DNA from: an uncultured Eubacteriales bacterium | Lineage (GTDB): Bacteria > Bacillota > Clostridia > Lachnospirales > Lachnospiraceae | Assembly (NCBI GenBank): GCA_900315015.1 | Contig: OMXJ01000008.1 | Span: forward strand, 29,279-93,278 | Length of the DNA: 64,000 nt | Reading direction: 5' to 3' | Shown: piece by piece, positions 7,379 through 14,820 of the stretch | Layout: each line of letters starts with the position of its first letter | How positions within the stretch are numbered: the stretch's first letter is position 1 | Position numbers and translations under genes: made by a program | Notes under the pieces: model-generated | Databases searched by the model: none | What the model saw: the letters and a program-made list of their open reading frames with translations, nothing else | Told to the model about the DNA's origin: nothing

Positions 7379-9967
7379 TTATTCGATTCTTAACCTGTCG
7401 ACAACACTTACCTTATTCATTCTGTTATATGCGATAACAGGTATAATGATTACCAGGATCAAAAGAATAGGCAGACAAATAAGATTAGGTAAAAGTGTAA
7501 AATTCCAATCGAACATAGGAACTTCATTTGCCAAAGCTTTTATGAGTGTAAGGTTAAGAACAGTTGATGCTAAAAGTGATACAACCGCTGACCAGACAAA
7601 ATATCTGCCTCCTTCTTTCATTAGGCGTATTCTTTGCTGATCAGGTGTCATTCCGACAGCTTCAAGCATGGCAAGTTCTCTGCTTCTTACAAGGATTGAT
7701 GTAATAATTGTGTTTGCAAAATTCATAAGTCCGATAAGTCCTAATACTACAGAAATAACAGTACCTACAACCTCGAACATTCTACCAAGTGCAGCATATT
7801 CATCTGTAATGCTCTCCTTAGAATCATAATCCATAGAAGGATTAACTGTCTTTGTGTAATTCTTCAGCCAATCATTTACATATCCTTCCTTTGAATCCTC
7901 TACATCCATGATAACTCTCATGGCATTCCAGTCATTACCGTTAAGTGAGAGGAACTCCTCATCTGAAAGTATGTAATCGCAATCGAACAAGCTATAATGT
8001 CTGTATCCCAAAGCAATAGGGATTTCAACTACCGCATATACTTCATACTCCTTCACAGGTGCATTATCAAAGCTTTGATACTCAATTTCTTCTCCTGACT
8101 CACTTACTGCTGTTTTAGTTTCAGCGTATTTAGGGTCATAGCTTCTTATGCTGATCTTTTCTCCTAAATCAAAGAAATTAACCTTATCATTATCTGTTCT
8201 AAATCTTGTGACAAGTACATAATTTCCAGAATTAAATGTATCCCAGTCTATCTTATCGCTACCGTCCTTTGACTCAATAACCTTTAACTTATCTACGGCA
8301 AGTTCACCCATGCCGTATGTTTTTCCATCAAGTGTTTTTGTATCTAAACGATAATCAAGTTCGTCTTTGCGCATATCTTCTGAATATCCATTGCTTGCAA
8401 ACTTCTCATCAAGCAATTCACTCTGCAATACATTTTTTTCTATTTTAGCCCATGTCTCTTCACTAAATTCCTGATCACTATCATTCATATAAACAGCGCT
8501 GATAGAATTCACGCCATCAAGACTATTTAATTCATCCATCAGCTCATGACTTACAGCTTTAGTGTCTGTGTATCTCATACCCGGGGCATCAAGCTTTGCA
8601 TCCTGGACACTGAAATCAGCAATTATAAGATCCTGTACATAATTATCCATGCTGAATCCACTTACAAATCCAAATACACTGTTTAAAATAACGATACCTA
8701 ATGATATTGAAAGAATTACTACAGCTGACTTCTTCTTTGGCTTACCATTTTTGTCATATTCTTCCGTATACTTTACTGTCTCAATAGGAGAAACCTTAGC
8801 TGCCTTACGGCATGGCTTTCCTGAACTAAATATTACTGTCAGATATGAAAAGAGTGCTGCACCTAAAAGCATCCATATATTTAAATGAAGTTCACCTTTT
8901 CCTACTGTAATTGTATCAAACTGTCCAGAAATAACAGGAAGAAGAAACGCTGCTACTAAAACTCCAAGACCCGTTCCAATTGGTATTCCCATTACAGATA
9001 TGAGATTCGCTCTTTTTATGACGATCTTTTCAAGCTGTTTGCTTGTAGTTCCTATAGTCTTAAGAAGACCAAATTCTTTGATATCTGAAATTATGTTGAT
9101 GTCAAAAATATTATAAATGATAAGATATCCAGCGAACATGAATATAATTACTAAAACTGCACATATTATTAACACAGAAGGATCAAGGTTACTAGCACCA
9201 TATGCCCAATTGATACCGTAATCGACATCTTCTCTAAGTCCTGTCCTCTTGATAAGATCTCCAACCTTTTTCTCTATACTTATACTGTTTCCAAAATTAA
9301 AATCTACAGAGTATCTTCCGATTTCATCTCCTGCTACTGCTTTAGAAAAAGGAACTGTTGGAGATGGTGCATACTTTTCCTGAAAAGCCTTAGATACATA
9401 TATCATCTGTGCCGGACAGATTGGATCAGCCTCATAGTAACCGCTTACTGTAAATTCATTTGATATAGTTTCTCCTTTAATATTAAGATCTAGTTTGATA
9501 GTCTTTCCGGTATCTAATGTCTCTCCTAAAGCTTCAAGAAGCTTATCACTTACTACGACTTCATTCTCATTAACAGGCATTTTTCCTTTAACAGGATAAC
9601 TGAAGGAATCTTTTGCATTTTCATCTTCTGAATAGTAGCATTCAGAATAGAGCTTTGTAAACTCCTCATTCTCTCCAAATCCTACAAGGATTCTGTATGA
9701 TACAGACTTAAGCTTTTTATCATTCTTTACCTGATTGTATTCTTCCTCAGTAAGGTACTTAAAACCTGCGTGATTTGTAGCGCCTACCTGTCTCATAGTT
9801 GCTTCCTGCATTTCATTAATCATGCTTCCGCCAACTGAAAACAATGTTGAAAAGAGCAGGCTTGTAAGTATTACAGCAAGAACAAGTACTATATATTTAT
9901 TTTTCTTTGTTTTCATTCCACTGTAAGCGAGATTATTTATGGCTTTTCTGTTATTTACCTTATTCAT
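7379..9967 (-). CDS. FtsX/MacB-family ABC transporter permease, two large extracytoplasmic domains
   Basis: Permease partner of the ABC ATPase encoded just upstream. The 862 residues show one membrane segment near 25-45, a large external domain (about 50-255), three membrane segments (about 265-400), a short charged cytoplasmic linker (YDKNGKPKKK, near 400-412), another membrane segment, a second external domain (about 440-730) and three final membrane segments. This is the duplicated FtsX arrangement, with IKEFGLLKTIGTT and RELAMLEAVGMT as the two coupling-helix motifs. Such systems usually act in mechanotransmission, lipoprotein or peptide export, or antimicrobial-peptide resistance rather than import. 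It follows RR, HK and ATPase genes on the same strand, so the two-component system probably controls it. The substrate is unknown. Confidence 0.88.
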   Translation of the reverse strand: MNKVNNRKAINNLAYSGMKTKKNKYIVLVLAVILTSLLFSTLFSVGGSMINEMQEATMRQVGATNHAGFKYLTEEEYNQVKNDKKLKSVSYRILVGFGENEEFTKLYSECYYSEDENAKDSFSYPVKGKMPVNENEVVVSDKLLEALGETLDTGKTIKLDLNIKGETISNEFTVSGYYEADPICPAQMIYVSKAFQEKYAPSPTVPFSKAVAGDEIGRYSVDFNFGNSISIEKKVGDLIKRTGLREDVDYGINWAYGASNLDPSVLIICAVLVIIFMFAGYLIIYNIFDINIISDIKEFGLLKTIGTTSKQLEKIVIKRANLISVMGIPIGTGLGVLVAAFLLPVISGQFDTITVGKGELHLNIWMLLGAALFSYLTVIFSSGKPCRKAAKVSPIETVKYTEEYDKNGKPKKKSAVVILSISLGIVILNSVFGFVSGFSMDNYVQDLIIADFSVQDAKLDAPGMRYTDTKAVSHELMDELNSLDGVNSISAVYMNDSDQEFSEETWAKIEKNVLQSELLDEKFASNGYSEDMRKDELDYRLDTKTLDGKTYGMGELAVDKLKVIESKDGSDKIDWDTFNSGNYVLVTRFRTDNDKVNFFDLGEKISIRSYDPKYAETKTAVSESGEEIEYQSFDNAPVKEYEVYAVVEIPIALGYRHYSLFDCDYILSDEEFLSLNGNDWNAMRVIMDVEDSKEGYVNDWLKNYTKTVNPSMDYDSKESITDEYAALGRMFEVVGTVISVVLGLIGLMNFANTIITSILVRSRELAMLEAVGMTPDQQRIRLMKEGGRYFVWSAVVSLLASTVLNLTLIKALANEVPMFDWNFTLLPNLICLPILLILVIIIPVIAYNRMNKVSVVDRLRIE

Positions 9968-10069
9968 GTTTGTTCCTCAATCTTAATTTTTAGTCCTTTA
10001 ATTTGTGACTTTTATTTTTAGTCTTTTATTTTAGCTTTTGTTTCACCTTTTTATTTCAATCTTTTCTCG

Positions 10070-10732
10070 TTATACGATATGACCATCTTCAATTCTTACA
10101 GTCCTATCTGCCATCTGTGCGATTTCATCATTATGTGTGATCATTACGATTGTCTGATTGAATTTATGTCCTGTAGTCTTAAGAAGTCCAAGTACATCCT
10201 GACTTGTTTTAGTATCAAGATTTCCTGTAGGCTCATCTGCAAGAATGATTGCTGGCTTTGAAGCAAGTGCTCTTGCAATTGCTACTCTCTGCTGCTGTCC
10301 TCCTGAAAGTTTTGGTGGAAGGAAATTTAGCTTTTTGGATATTCCTAGATTTTCAATAACATTATCAATATATTCTTTATCAATCTTCCTGCCATCAAGC
10401 TGAAGAGGAAGAATTACATTGTCATAAACTGAAATGCTTGGTACAAGATTAAAGCTCTGAAATATAAATCCGATCTTTCTTCTTCTAAAAATGCAGAGCT
10501 CATCGCCCTTAAGTTTAGAAATATCCTTATCATCGATTATGATCTTGCCTTCTGTTGGATTATCAAGTCCGCCAAGCATGTGAAGAAGTGTTGACTTTCC
10601 GCTTCCGCTTGTACCAATGATACTTACAAATTCTCCTCTTTCAACTGATAAGCTTACATCATCAAGTGCTCTAACAAGAGTTTCTCCCTCTCCGTAATAT
10701 TTCTTAATATGTTCTGCAACTAAAATACTCAT
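10070..10732 (-). CDS. ABC transporter ATP-binding protein (MacB/LolD type)
   Basis: Cytoplasmic ATPase energising the adjacent FtsX-type permease. The chosen ATG (10732) has AAAGGAGA upstream and gives 220 residues, the usual length; an upstream in-frame extension to 10801 lacks family similarity. Visible are Walker A GTSGSGKS (about 40-47), the Q-loop [10 protein letters not shown], the signature [15 protein letters not shown], Walker [13 protein letters not shown], and the switch His in MITHND. The GNLD and NLVPS strings are typical of the LolD/MacB/BceA group. It is followed after 102 AT-rich bases, containing degenerate GACTAAAAAT-like repeats, by the permease. The HK gene precedes it by 145 bases. 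Confidence 0.93.
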   Translation of the reverse strand: MSILVAEHIKKYYGEGETLVRALDDVSLSVERGEFVSIIGTSGSGKSTLLHMLGGLDNPTEGKIIIDDKDISKLKGDELCIFRRRKIGFIFQSFNLVPSISVYDNVILPLQLDGRKIDKEYIDNVIENLGISKKLNFLPPKLSGGQQQRVAIARALASKPAIILADEPTGNLDTKTSQDVLGLLKTTGHKFNQTIVMITHNDEIAQMADRTVRIEDGHIV

Positions 10733-10877
10733 TTTTATTTCTGTCTCCTTTGTAATGTGTTGTTTTTTAACTGTGTTTATAATAACACACCATTCTTTCA
10801 AGAACGTTTCTAAAATCTTTCATCTTTGAAATAATTAATGGGATATCGCACATTTTTTTGCACGATACCCCATTTAG

Positions 10878-11768
10878 CTATTTTCTTAGATATAATATGA
10901 ATTCTCCGCCTTCTCTCTTATCATTTGGTATAACTTTAATGTAACCATCCTCTTTAGAGAGAATCTCACGTGTAAGATAAAGACCTATTCCAACACCCTC
11001 TACCTGCTGATTTCCACTGCTTCTGTAGAAACGTCCGAATATTCTTGCTGATTCCTCTTCAGAAATTCCCTTTCCCTCATCAACTACATGTATAGCTAGA
11101 TACATCTCTGTATCAGTTATAGATACGGTAACTTTTCCTCCCTCCGGCGAATACTTGACCGCATTATCCAAAACATTGGATAATGCTTCCTGTGTCCATT
11201 TCATATCAAAGGACGCTGTTTGATTTTCTTTGTATGTAGACTCTGAAACCACCAATTCTACATTTTTTATAACTGCTTTCGGCTTCGCTATGGCCACCGC
11301 CTCACTTATCAGTTCATTTACATCAGAAGGCTTTGCCACAATTTCAAGCGTTCCGTTTTCTAGCCTTGAAAGCTTTGTAAGTGAGTCAACAAGGAACTCT
11401 AACCTCTGATTCTGATTTTTTATCTTTTCAGCATACTTTAGGATTTTGCGTGCTGAAGCTGCCACATCCTCCTCTGGCACCTTAGGATCATTTAACATTC
11501 GTGCTTCTTCATAGAGAAGCTCCGTATACATTTTTATATTTGTCATTGGAGTTTTCGTCTGATGCGATATATCAGATATAAACTCTTCAAGCCTATGTCT
11601 TTCCGCTTCAAGATTCTGATTTGATAATACAGACGTTCCTAGAAACGCTTTCCATCTTGATTCGATTCTGGATAGTTTGCTCTCATCATAATTACTTTCA
11701 CAAAATTTTCCGCTCATAGCTTCATCAAGCATTTCATCCAATCTGTCTATTGTCTTATTCGAAAACAT
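10878..11768 (-). CDS. Sensor histidine kinase lacking membrane segments
   Basis: Autophosphorylating kinase, partner of the OmpR-type regulator encoded upstream. The 296 residues contain the DHp helix with the phospho-accepting His69 in SDISHQTKTP, an N-box near residue 201 (NVLDNAVKYS), a G1 box VVDEGKGIS and a G2 box GVGIGLYL. Nothing hydrophobic precedes the DHp: the protein starts MFSNKTIDRLDEMLDEA. From memory, relatives with the same YDESKLSRIESR-like linker carry one or two N-terminal membrane helices, which are missing here. The start is supported by a purine-rich AGAGGGGGAAGGG site, and an in-frame stop lies just upstream, so the loss is genuine rather than a start-choice artefact. 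Sensing may therefore depend on the neighbouring transporter. Confidence 0.92.
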   Translation of the reverse strand: MFSNKTIDRLDEMLDEAMSGKFCESNYDESKLSRIESRWKAFLGTSVLSNQNLEAERHRLEEFISDISHQTKTPMTNIKMYTELLYEEARMLNDPKVPEEDVAASARKILKYAEKIKNQNQRLEFLVDSLTKLSRLENGTLEIVAKPSDVNELISEAVAIAKPKAVIKNVELVVSESTYKENQTASFDMKWTQEALSNVLDNAVKYSPEGGKVTVSITDTEMYLAIHVVDEGKGISEEESARIFGRFYRSSGNQQVEGVGIGLYLTREILSKEDGYIKVIPNDKREGGEFILYLRK

Positions 11769-11821
11769 CCCTTCCCCCTCTTATATTATTGCCTGATTGT
11801 CCTTTTTAGAATAAATTTACA

Positions 11822-12538
11822 CTATTCAAATCTATAACCTTGCCCGTAAACAGTATTTATATGCCTTATGCCACTACGGCTTTCTATCTTGCTTCTTAGT
11901 CTGGTTACAGTAACTGAAAGTGCATTTTCTTCCACATATTCTCCGCTATCTCCCCATATTCTTTCAATAAGCGTATTTCTTGTAAGGATCATTTTTTTAT
12001 TATCCAGGAATACTTTTAGTAGGCGCTGCTCATTAACACTAAGGAAAATTTCTTTCTCGCCTTTTTTGAATACAAGCTTGTCAAAGTCAAAGGTCATATC
12101 ATCTATCTGATAAATCGCCGCCTTCTCTTTTAACTGATTTTCTCTCTTGTCATTTTCCCCCGCATTATTTAACCTTTTGCTGCGACGGATAAGTGCATTT
12201 ACCCTAGCTCTAAGAACCGCAATACTGAAGGGCTTTTTCAAAAAATCGTCAGCTCCCATGGAAAGTCCTGTTACCTCATCCATTTCTAAATCGTTCGCTG
12301 TTAGTATCAGTACAGGAACTTCGCTGCTTTTTCTTACATATTTTAGATAATCATAGCCGCTTCCATCCGGCAGATTAAGATCTAGTATTATAAGATTTAT
12401 TTCGCCTGCATATTTCATGAAGCCCTGTTTTGCCGCTTCTATGGTATATTCCTGATAAAAACTATCTGCCGCGTCAGAAATCGATATGGATATTCCTTCA
12501 CTTAATGATTTATCATCTTCAACTATCTGTATTGTCAT
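11822..12538 (-). CDS. OmpR/PhoB-family response regulator
   Basis: Transcription factor controlled by the adjacent kinase. The start at 12538 follows a GGGAG site. An upstream TTG at 12550 is less likely. The 238-residue protein has a receiver domain with the acidic pair EDD at 7-9, phospho-acceptor Asp53 in LDLNLPDGSG, a Thr in LTAND and Lys in FLKKPFS. The C-terminal winged helix has LLKVFLDNKK, RIWGDSGEYVEENALSVTVTRL and YGQGYRFE. It is encoded 20 bases downstream of aroQ, on the same strand, so it may share transcription with the shikimate genes. It most likely controls the ABC module downstream. Confidence 0.94.
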   Translation of the reverse strand: MTIQIVEDDKSLSEGISISISDAADSFYQEYTIEAAKQGFMKYAGEINLIILDLNLPDGSGYDYLKYVRKSSEVPVLILTANDLEMDEVTGLSMGADDFLKKPFSIAVLRARVNALIRRSKRLNNAGENDKRENQLKEKAAIYQIDDMTFDFDKLVFKKGEKEIFLSVNEQRLLKVFLDNKKMILTRNTLIERIWGDSGEYVEENALSVTVTRLRSKIESRSGIRHINTVYGQGYRFE

Positions 12539-12558
12539 AAAAACTCCCAAAAAAACAA

Positions 12559-13002
12559 TTAATTATTCGAATTTACGATATCCTTTGCTGCCTCCATTGC
12601 GTAAAGGTAACCATTCAATCCAAGACCTGCAATCTGAGCAGTACATACAGGTGCTGTAACTGAAGTATGTCTGAATTCATCTCTTGTATAAACATTTGAA
12701 ATGTGAATTTCAATTTTAGGCATTGTTACAGATGCAAGTGCATCACGGATTGCATAGCTGTAATGCGTATATGCTCCCGGATTTATTATAATTGCATCAG
12801 TTCCATCTGAATATGCCTTCTGTATCCTGTCTATAATCGGTCCTTCTCCATTATCCTGAAATACTTCTGCTTCTACCTCTAATTCCTCTGCCTTTTTAGC
12901 TATGATATCTAGAAGGTAAGCATAGTCTTTAGCTCCATATATATTCTTTTCTCTGATTCCAATAAAATTGATATTTGGTCCGTTTATTATAAGCAGCTTC
13001 AT
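12559..13002 (-). CDS. aroQ: 3-Dehydroquinate dehydratase, type II
   Basis: Dehydrates 3-dehydroquinate to 3-dehydroshikimate. The ATG at 13002 has AAAGGAG seven bases upstream and gives a 147-residue protein, the usual size. Motifs: the start LLIINGPNINFIG, IREKNIYG with the catalytic Tyr, EVFQDNGEGPIID, IINPGAYTHYSYAIRDAL, and EIHISNVYTRDEFRHTSV. The usual LNLLG is NINFIG here. It lies downstream of aroK, separated by the 29-bp repeat array, and precedes the response-regulator gene by 20 bases. Confidence 0.95.
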   Translation of the reverse strand: MKLLIINGPNINFIGIREKNIYGAKDYAYLLDIIAKKAEELEVEAEVFQDNGEGPIIDRIQKAYSDGTDAIIINPGAYTHYSYAIRDALASVTMPKIEIHISNVYTRDEFRHTSVTAPVCTAQIAGLGLNGYLYAMEAAKDIVNSNN

Positions 13003-13019
13003 ATTATCTCCTTTTTTTC

Positions 13020-13106
13020 TTATCACTTTCACTATGATACTTTATTACTTATCATTTTCACGATGATGCTTTATTACTTTTCATTTTCACGATGATGACT
13101 TATTTC
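13020..13106 (-). repeat. 29-bp tandem array (3 copies) spanning the aroK stop
   Basis: Three copies with a 29-base period at 13020-13048, 13049-13077 and 13078-13106. The last overlaps the end of aroK: the TCA-TCG-TGA (Ser-Ser-stop) of aroK is inside the unit and is copied into the next unit. Copies 2 and 3 differ at few positions; copy 1 has diverged more. There are no spacers, so this is not a CRISPR array. Confidence 0.85.
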
Positions 13107-13656
13107 TTTTTCTAAGCTGGGTCTTTATGTCATCTATCACCTGATACAAGCTTCTTCCGTCTGTCTCAATTATGATATTAGCCGCATCTATGTACATAGG
13201 CTTTCTTATTTCTATCATTTTTTTCGCCTTTTCATACAGCTCTTTTTCACCGCTCCCGGCTAATAAAGGACGCTTATTTACTGCATCATCATTTGCTTCT
13301 TCTCTTTCTTTTCTAGGCATAAGCCTTGAAACAGTAGTCTTTGCATCCGTTTTTAAATAGATGACAGCTCCTGCCTTCTTTAAAAGCTCTCTATTTTCTT
13401 CTCTGACAGGCATTCCACCGCCAGTAGATATAACTGCATTTTTCCACGATGCTGCTTCTCTTATCAGTTCTGTCTCCATATCCCTGAAAGCAGCTTCGCC
13501 GTATTTTTCAAATATTTCCGAAATCTTCATGCCTGCCTTTTCTTCTATCATTTCATCTGTATCATAGAATTTCATTCCATACAGCTTAGCAAGCTTAATT
13601 CCCACAGTAGATTTTCCCGAGCCCATATATCCTACTAAAATTATATTCTCTCTCAC
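13087..13656 (-). CDS. aroK: Shikimate kinase
   Basis: Phosphorylates shikimate at the 3-OH. The 189-residue protein begins MRENIILVGYMGSGKST with Walker A GYMGSGKST (9-17), then the substrate-binding DTDEMIEE, FRDMETELI and STGGGMPVREENR, and the LID arginine region MPRKEREE. It is about 15 residues longer than average, with a Lys/Ser-rich end. The start codon overlaps the yqeG-like stop by four bases, indicating coupled translation. The 3' end is part of a 29-bp tandem array. It sits with aroQ. aroE is separate and on the opposite strand. Confidence 0.95.
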   Translation of the reverse strand: MRENIILVGYMGSGKSTVGIKLAKLYGMKFYDTDEMIEEKAGMKISEIFEKYGEAAFRDMETELIREAASWKNAVISTGGGMPVREENRELLKKAGAVIYLKTDAKTTVSRLMPRKEREEANDDAVNKRPLLAGSGEKELYEKAKKMIEIRKPMYIDAANIIIETDGRSLYQVIDDIKTQLRKRNKSSS

Positions 13657-14186
13657 TGTTTTTTCCTTCCAAAATCAGCCTCTGTCTTTTCCGAAAAGAG
13701 ACATTTTACCTTATAAAGCGCCATTACAGGCACTTCGATTATTCTTTTTATTCTTATCTGGATTATTTCCTTTGGAGATATTTTTTTGCATAAAATAGCA
13801 AAAATACCTGCTCTTTTTGCCCCAAGTATGTCGGTGAAAATCTGATCTCCTACGAACACCGTGCTATTTACATCGGTCCCCATCTTCTTCATGCAGGCAA
13901 TATACCCCTTGGGCGATGGCTTTCTAGAATGATAGGTATAATCCACCTTTATATTTTTCATGAAGCGCTCTACTCTCGCCTTGTCATTATTTGAAAGTAT
14001 GCACACCTTAAAGCCCATTTTTTCAAGGCTTTTTATCAGATTATCACTTTTTGTATTACTATCTGCATTGTCCATTACAAGCGTATTGTCAATATCAAAT
14101 ATAATGCCCCTTACGCCTCTTTCATACAAGGTCTTATAATCAATTTTATAAGCCGATTTTACATATATATCTGGAAATAATAGCAT
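13653..14186 (-). CDS. yqeG: YqeG-family HAD phosphatase (subfamily IIIA)
   Basis: HAD-superfamily phosphatase of the YqeG group, related to mitochondrial phosphatidylglycerophosphate phosphatase. Some members dephosphorylate PGP in phospholipid synthesis, and pgsA, which makes PGP, occurs elsewhere in this window. The 177 residues show motif I IIFDIDNTLV near 27-36, motif II ILSNND, the Lys in SRKPSPKG, and motif III VFVGDQIFTDILGA. The protein starts LLFPDIYVKS, as is usual. It is the first gene of the minus-strand run ending in the ABC permease, with its own promoter at 14219-14247, and overlaps aroK by four bases. The last codon is CAG with a TGA stop. Confidence 0.85.
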   Translation of the reverse strand: MLLFPDIYVKSAYKIDYKTLYERGVRGIIFDIDNTLVMDNADSNTKSDNLIKSLEKMGFKVCILSNNDKARVERFMKNIKVDYTYHSRKPSPKGYIACMKKMGTDVNSTVFVGDQIFTDILGAKRAGIFAILCKKISPKEIIQIRIKRIIEVPVMALYKVKCLFSEKTEADFGRKKQ

Positions 14187-14218
14187 CCTTGGTCCCCTTT
14201 TTTTTAATATTACGACTT

Positions 14219-14247
14219 ATTTTACTATAATTTTTTTGCTATGTAAA
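14219..14247 (-). promoter_or_regulatory. Promoter of the yqeG-aroK-aroQ-RR-HK-ABC run
   Basis: Minus strand: -35 TTTACA (14242-14247), a 17-base spacer, -10 TAAAAT (14219-14224). It is back-to-back with a plus-strand promoter whose -35 begins one base away. Confidence 0.7.
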
Positions 14248-14248
14248 C

Positions 14249-14277
14249 TTGATTTTTCATTATATTTGTGTTAAGAT
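14249..14277 (+). promoter_or_regulatory. Promoter for the structured RNA
   Basis: Plus strand: TTGATT (14249-14254), a 17-base spacer, TAAGAT (14272-14277). Predicted start near 14284, about 36 bases before the first stem of the structured RNA. Its -35 lies one base from the divergent yqeG promoter. Confidence 0.55.
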
Positions 14278-14284
14278 GCTTTAA

Positions 14285-14645
14285 GATATTTTTCCATTTA
14301 CTTTTTTTATATAAATGTTTCTCACTAATACCCACAGGCAAGCCTGTGGGGTTGCAGTAGCGATACCGTAACCCTTGGTGAGTAGCCTAAGCCTTGAAAC
14401 AGAGGCTACGTTAAGAGAGAATACATAGTTACCTATGGATGTAGTACCAAGTCTGTAGCTCTAAGGTAAGTGATTAAACAATTCTGAGGTATAGGGATAG
14501 TGTTGCTTACATAAAACCTCTCATTAACATTGGCGATGGTACACTAACCACTCTTCGGAGTGAGTAATTAAATCCTTATGGGATTTAGAGGCGGTTCCTC
14601 CCACAGGCAAGCCTGTGGGTTTCTCCGCCAAGAGTTTTATGACTT
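14285..14645 (+). ncRNA. Structured RNA of about 350 nt, with two identical palindromes
   Basis: There is no credible ORF but dense complementarity. CTCACTAA (14321-14328) pairs with TTGGTGAG (14375-14382), enclosing the palindrome CCCACAGG-CAAG-CCTGTGGG (14331-14350). GTAGCCT/AGGCTAC pair at 14382-14388 and 14403-14409, CATAG/CTATG at 14424-14437, and GTAAG/CTTAC at 14466-14510. A C(UUCG)G-capped CACTC/GAGTG stem lies at 14549-14562 and AAATCC/GGATTT at 14570-14586. GGCGG/CCGCC encloses an identical second palindrome (14600-14619). CATAAAAC (14510-14517) pairs with GTTTTATG (14634-14641), and GTACCA (14444) with TGGTAC (14537) as a possible pseudoknot. G-U pairs and the UUCG loop favour the plus strand. 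Candidates are a raiA-motif-type RNA or an orphan IS200/IS605 omega-RNA-like remnant. I cannot decide between them without a covariance search. Confidence 0.65.
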
Positions 14646-14820
14646 AACAGTTCATTTCTTTTATTCTAACATATTTTTACTCATCAAACTATTTTCTAAT
14701 TTCAAGGGTGTTACCCTTTGATTTTCCAGGTTTGCCGGTCTGTTACTGGCTGTGTAATTATTAATAACAAAAAAGAAAGAATTTTTTATGCAAACTGAAA
14801 GGAAGAAAAAGGAAAATCAA

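Noticed and set aside
7402..14186. Bacteriocin or lantibiotic cluster suggested by the two-component/ABC genes
   Set aside because: No precursor peptide, modification enzyme or immunity gene is visible. The surrounding genes are shikimate and housekeeping genes.
14285..14645. Intact IS200/IS605 or IscB element
   Set aside because: No transposase or nuclease reading frame is present within or beside the palindromes, so only a remnant or an unrelated RNA is possible.
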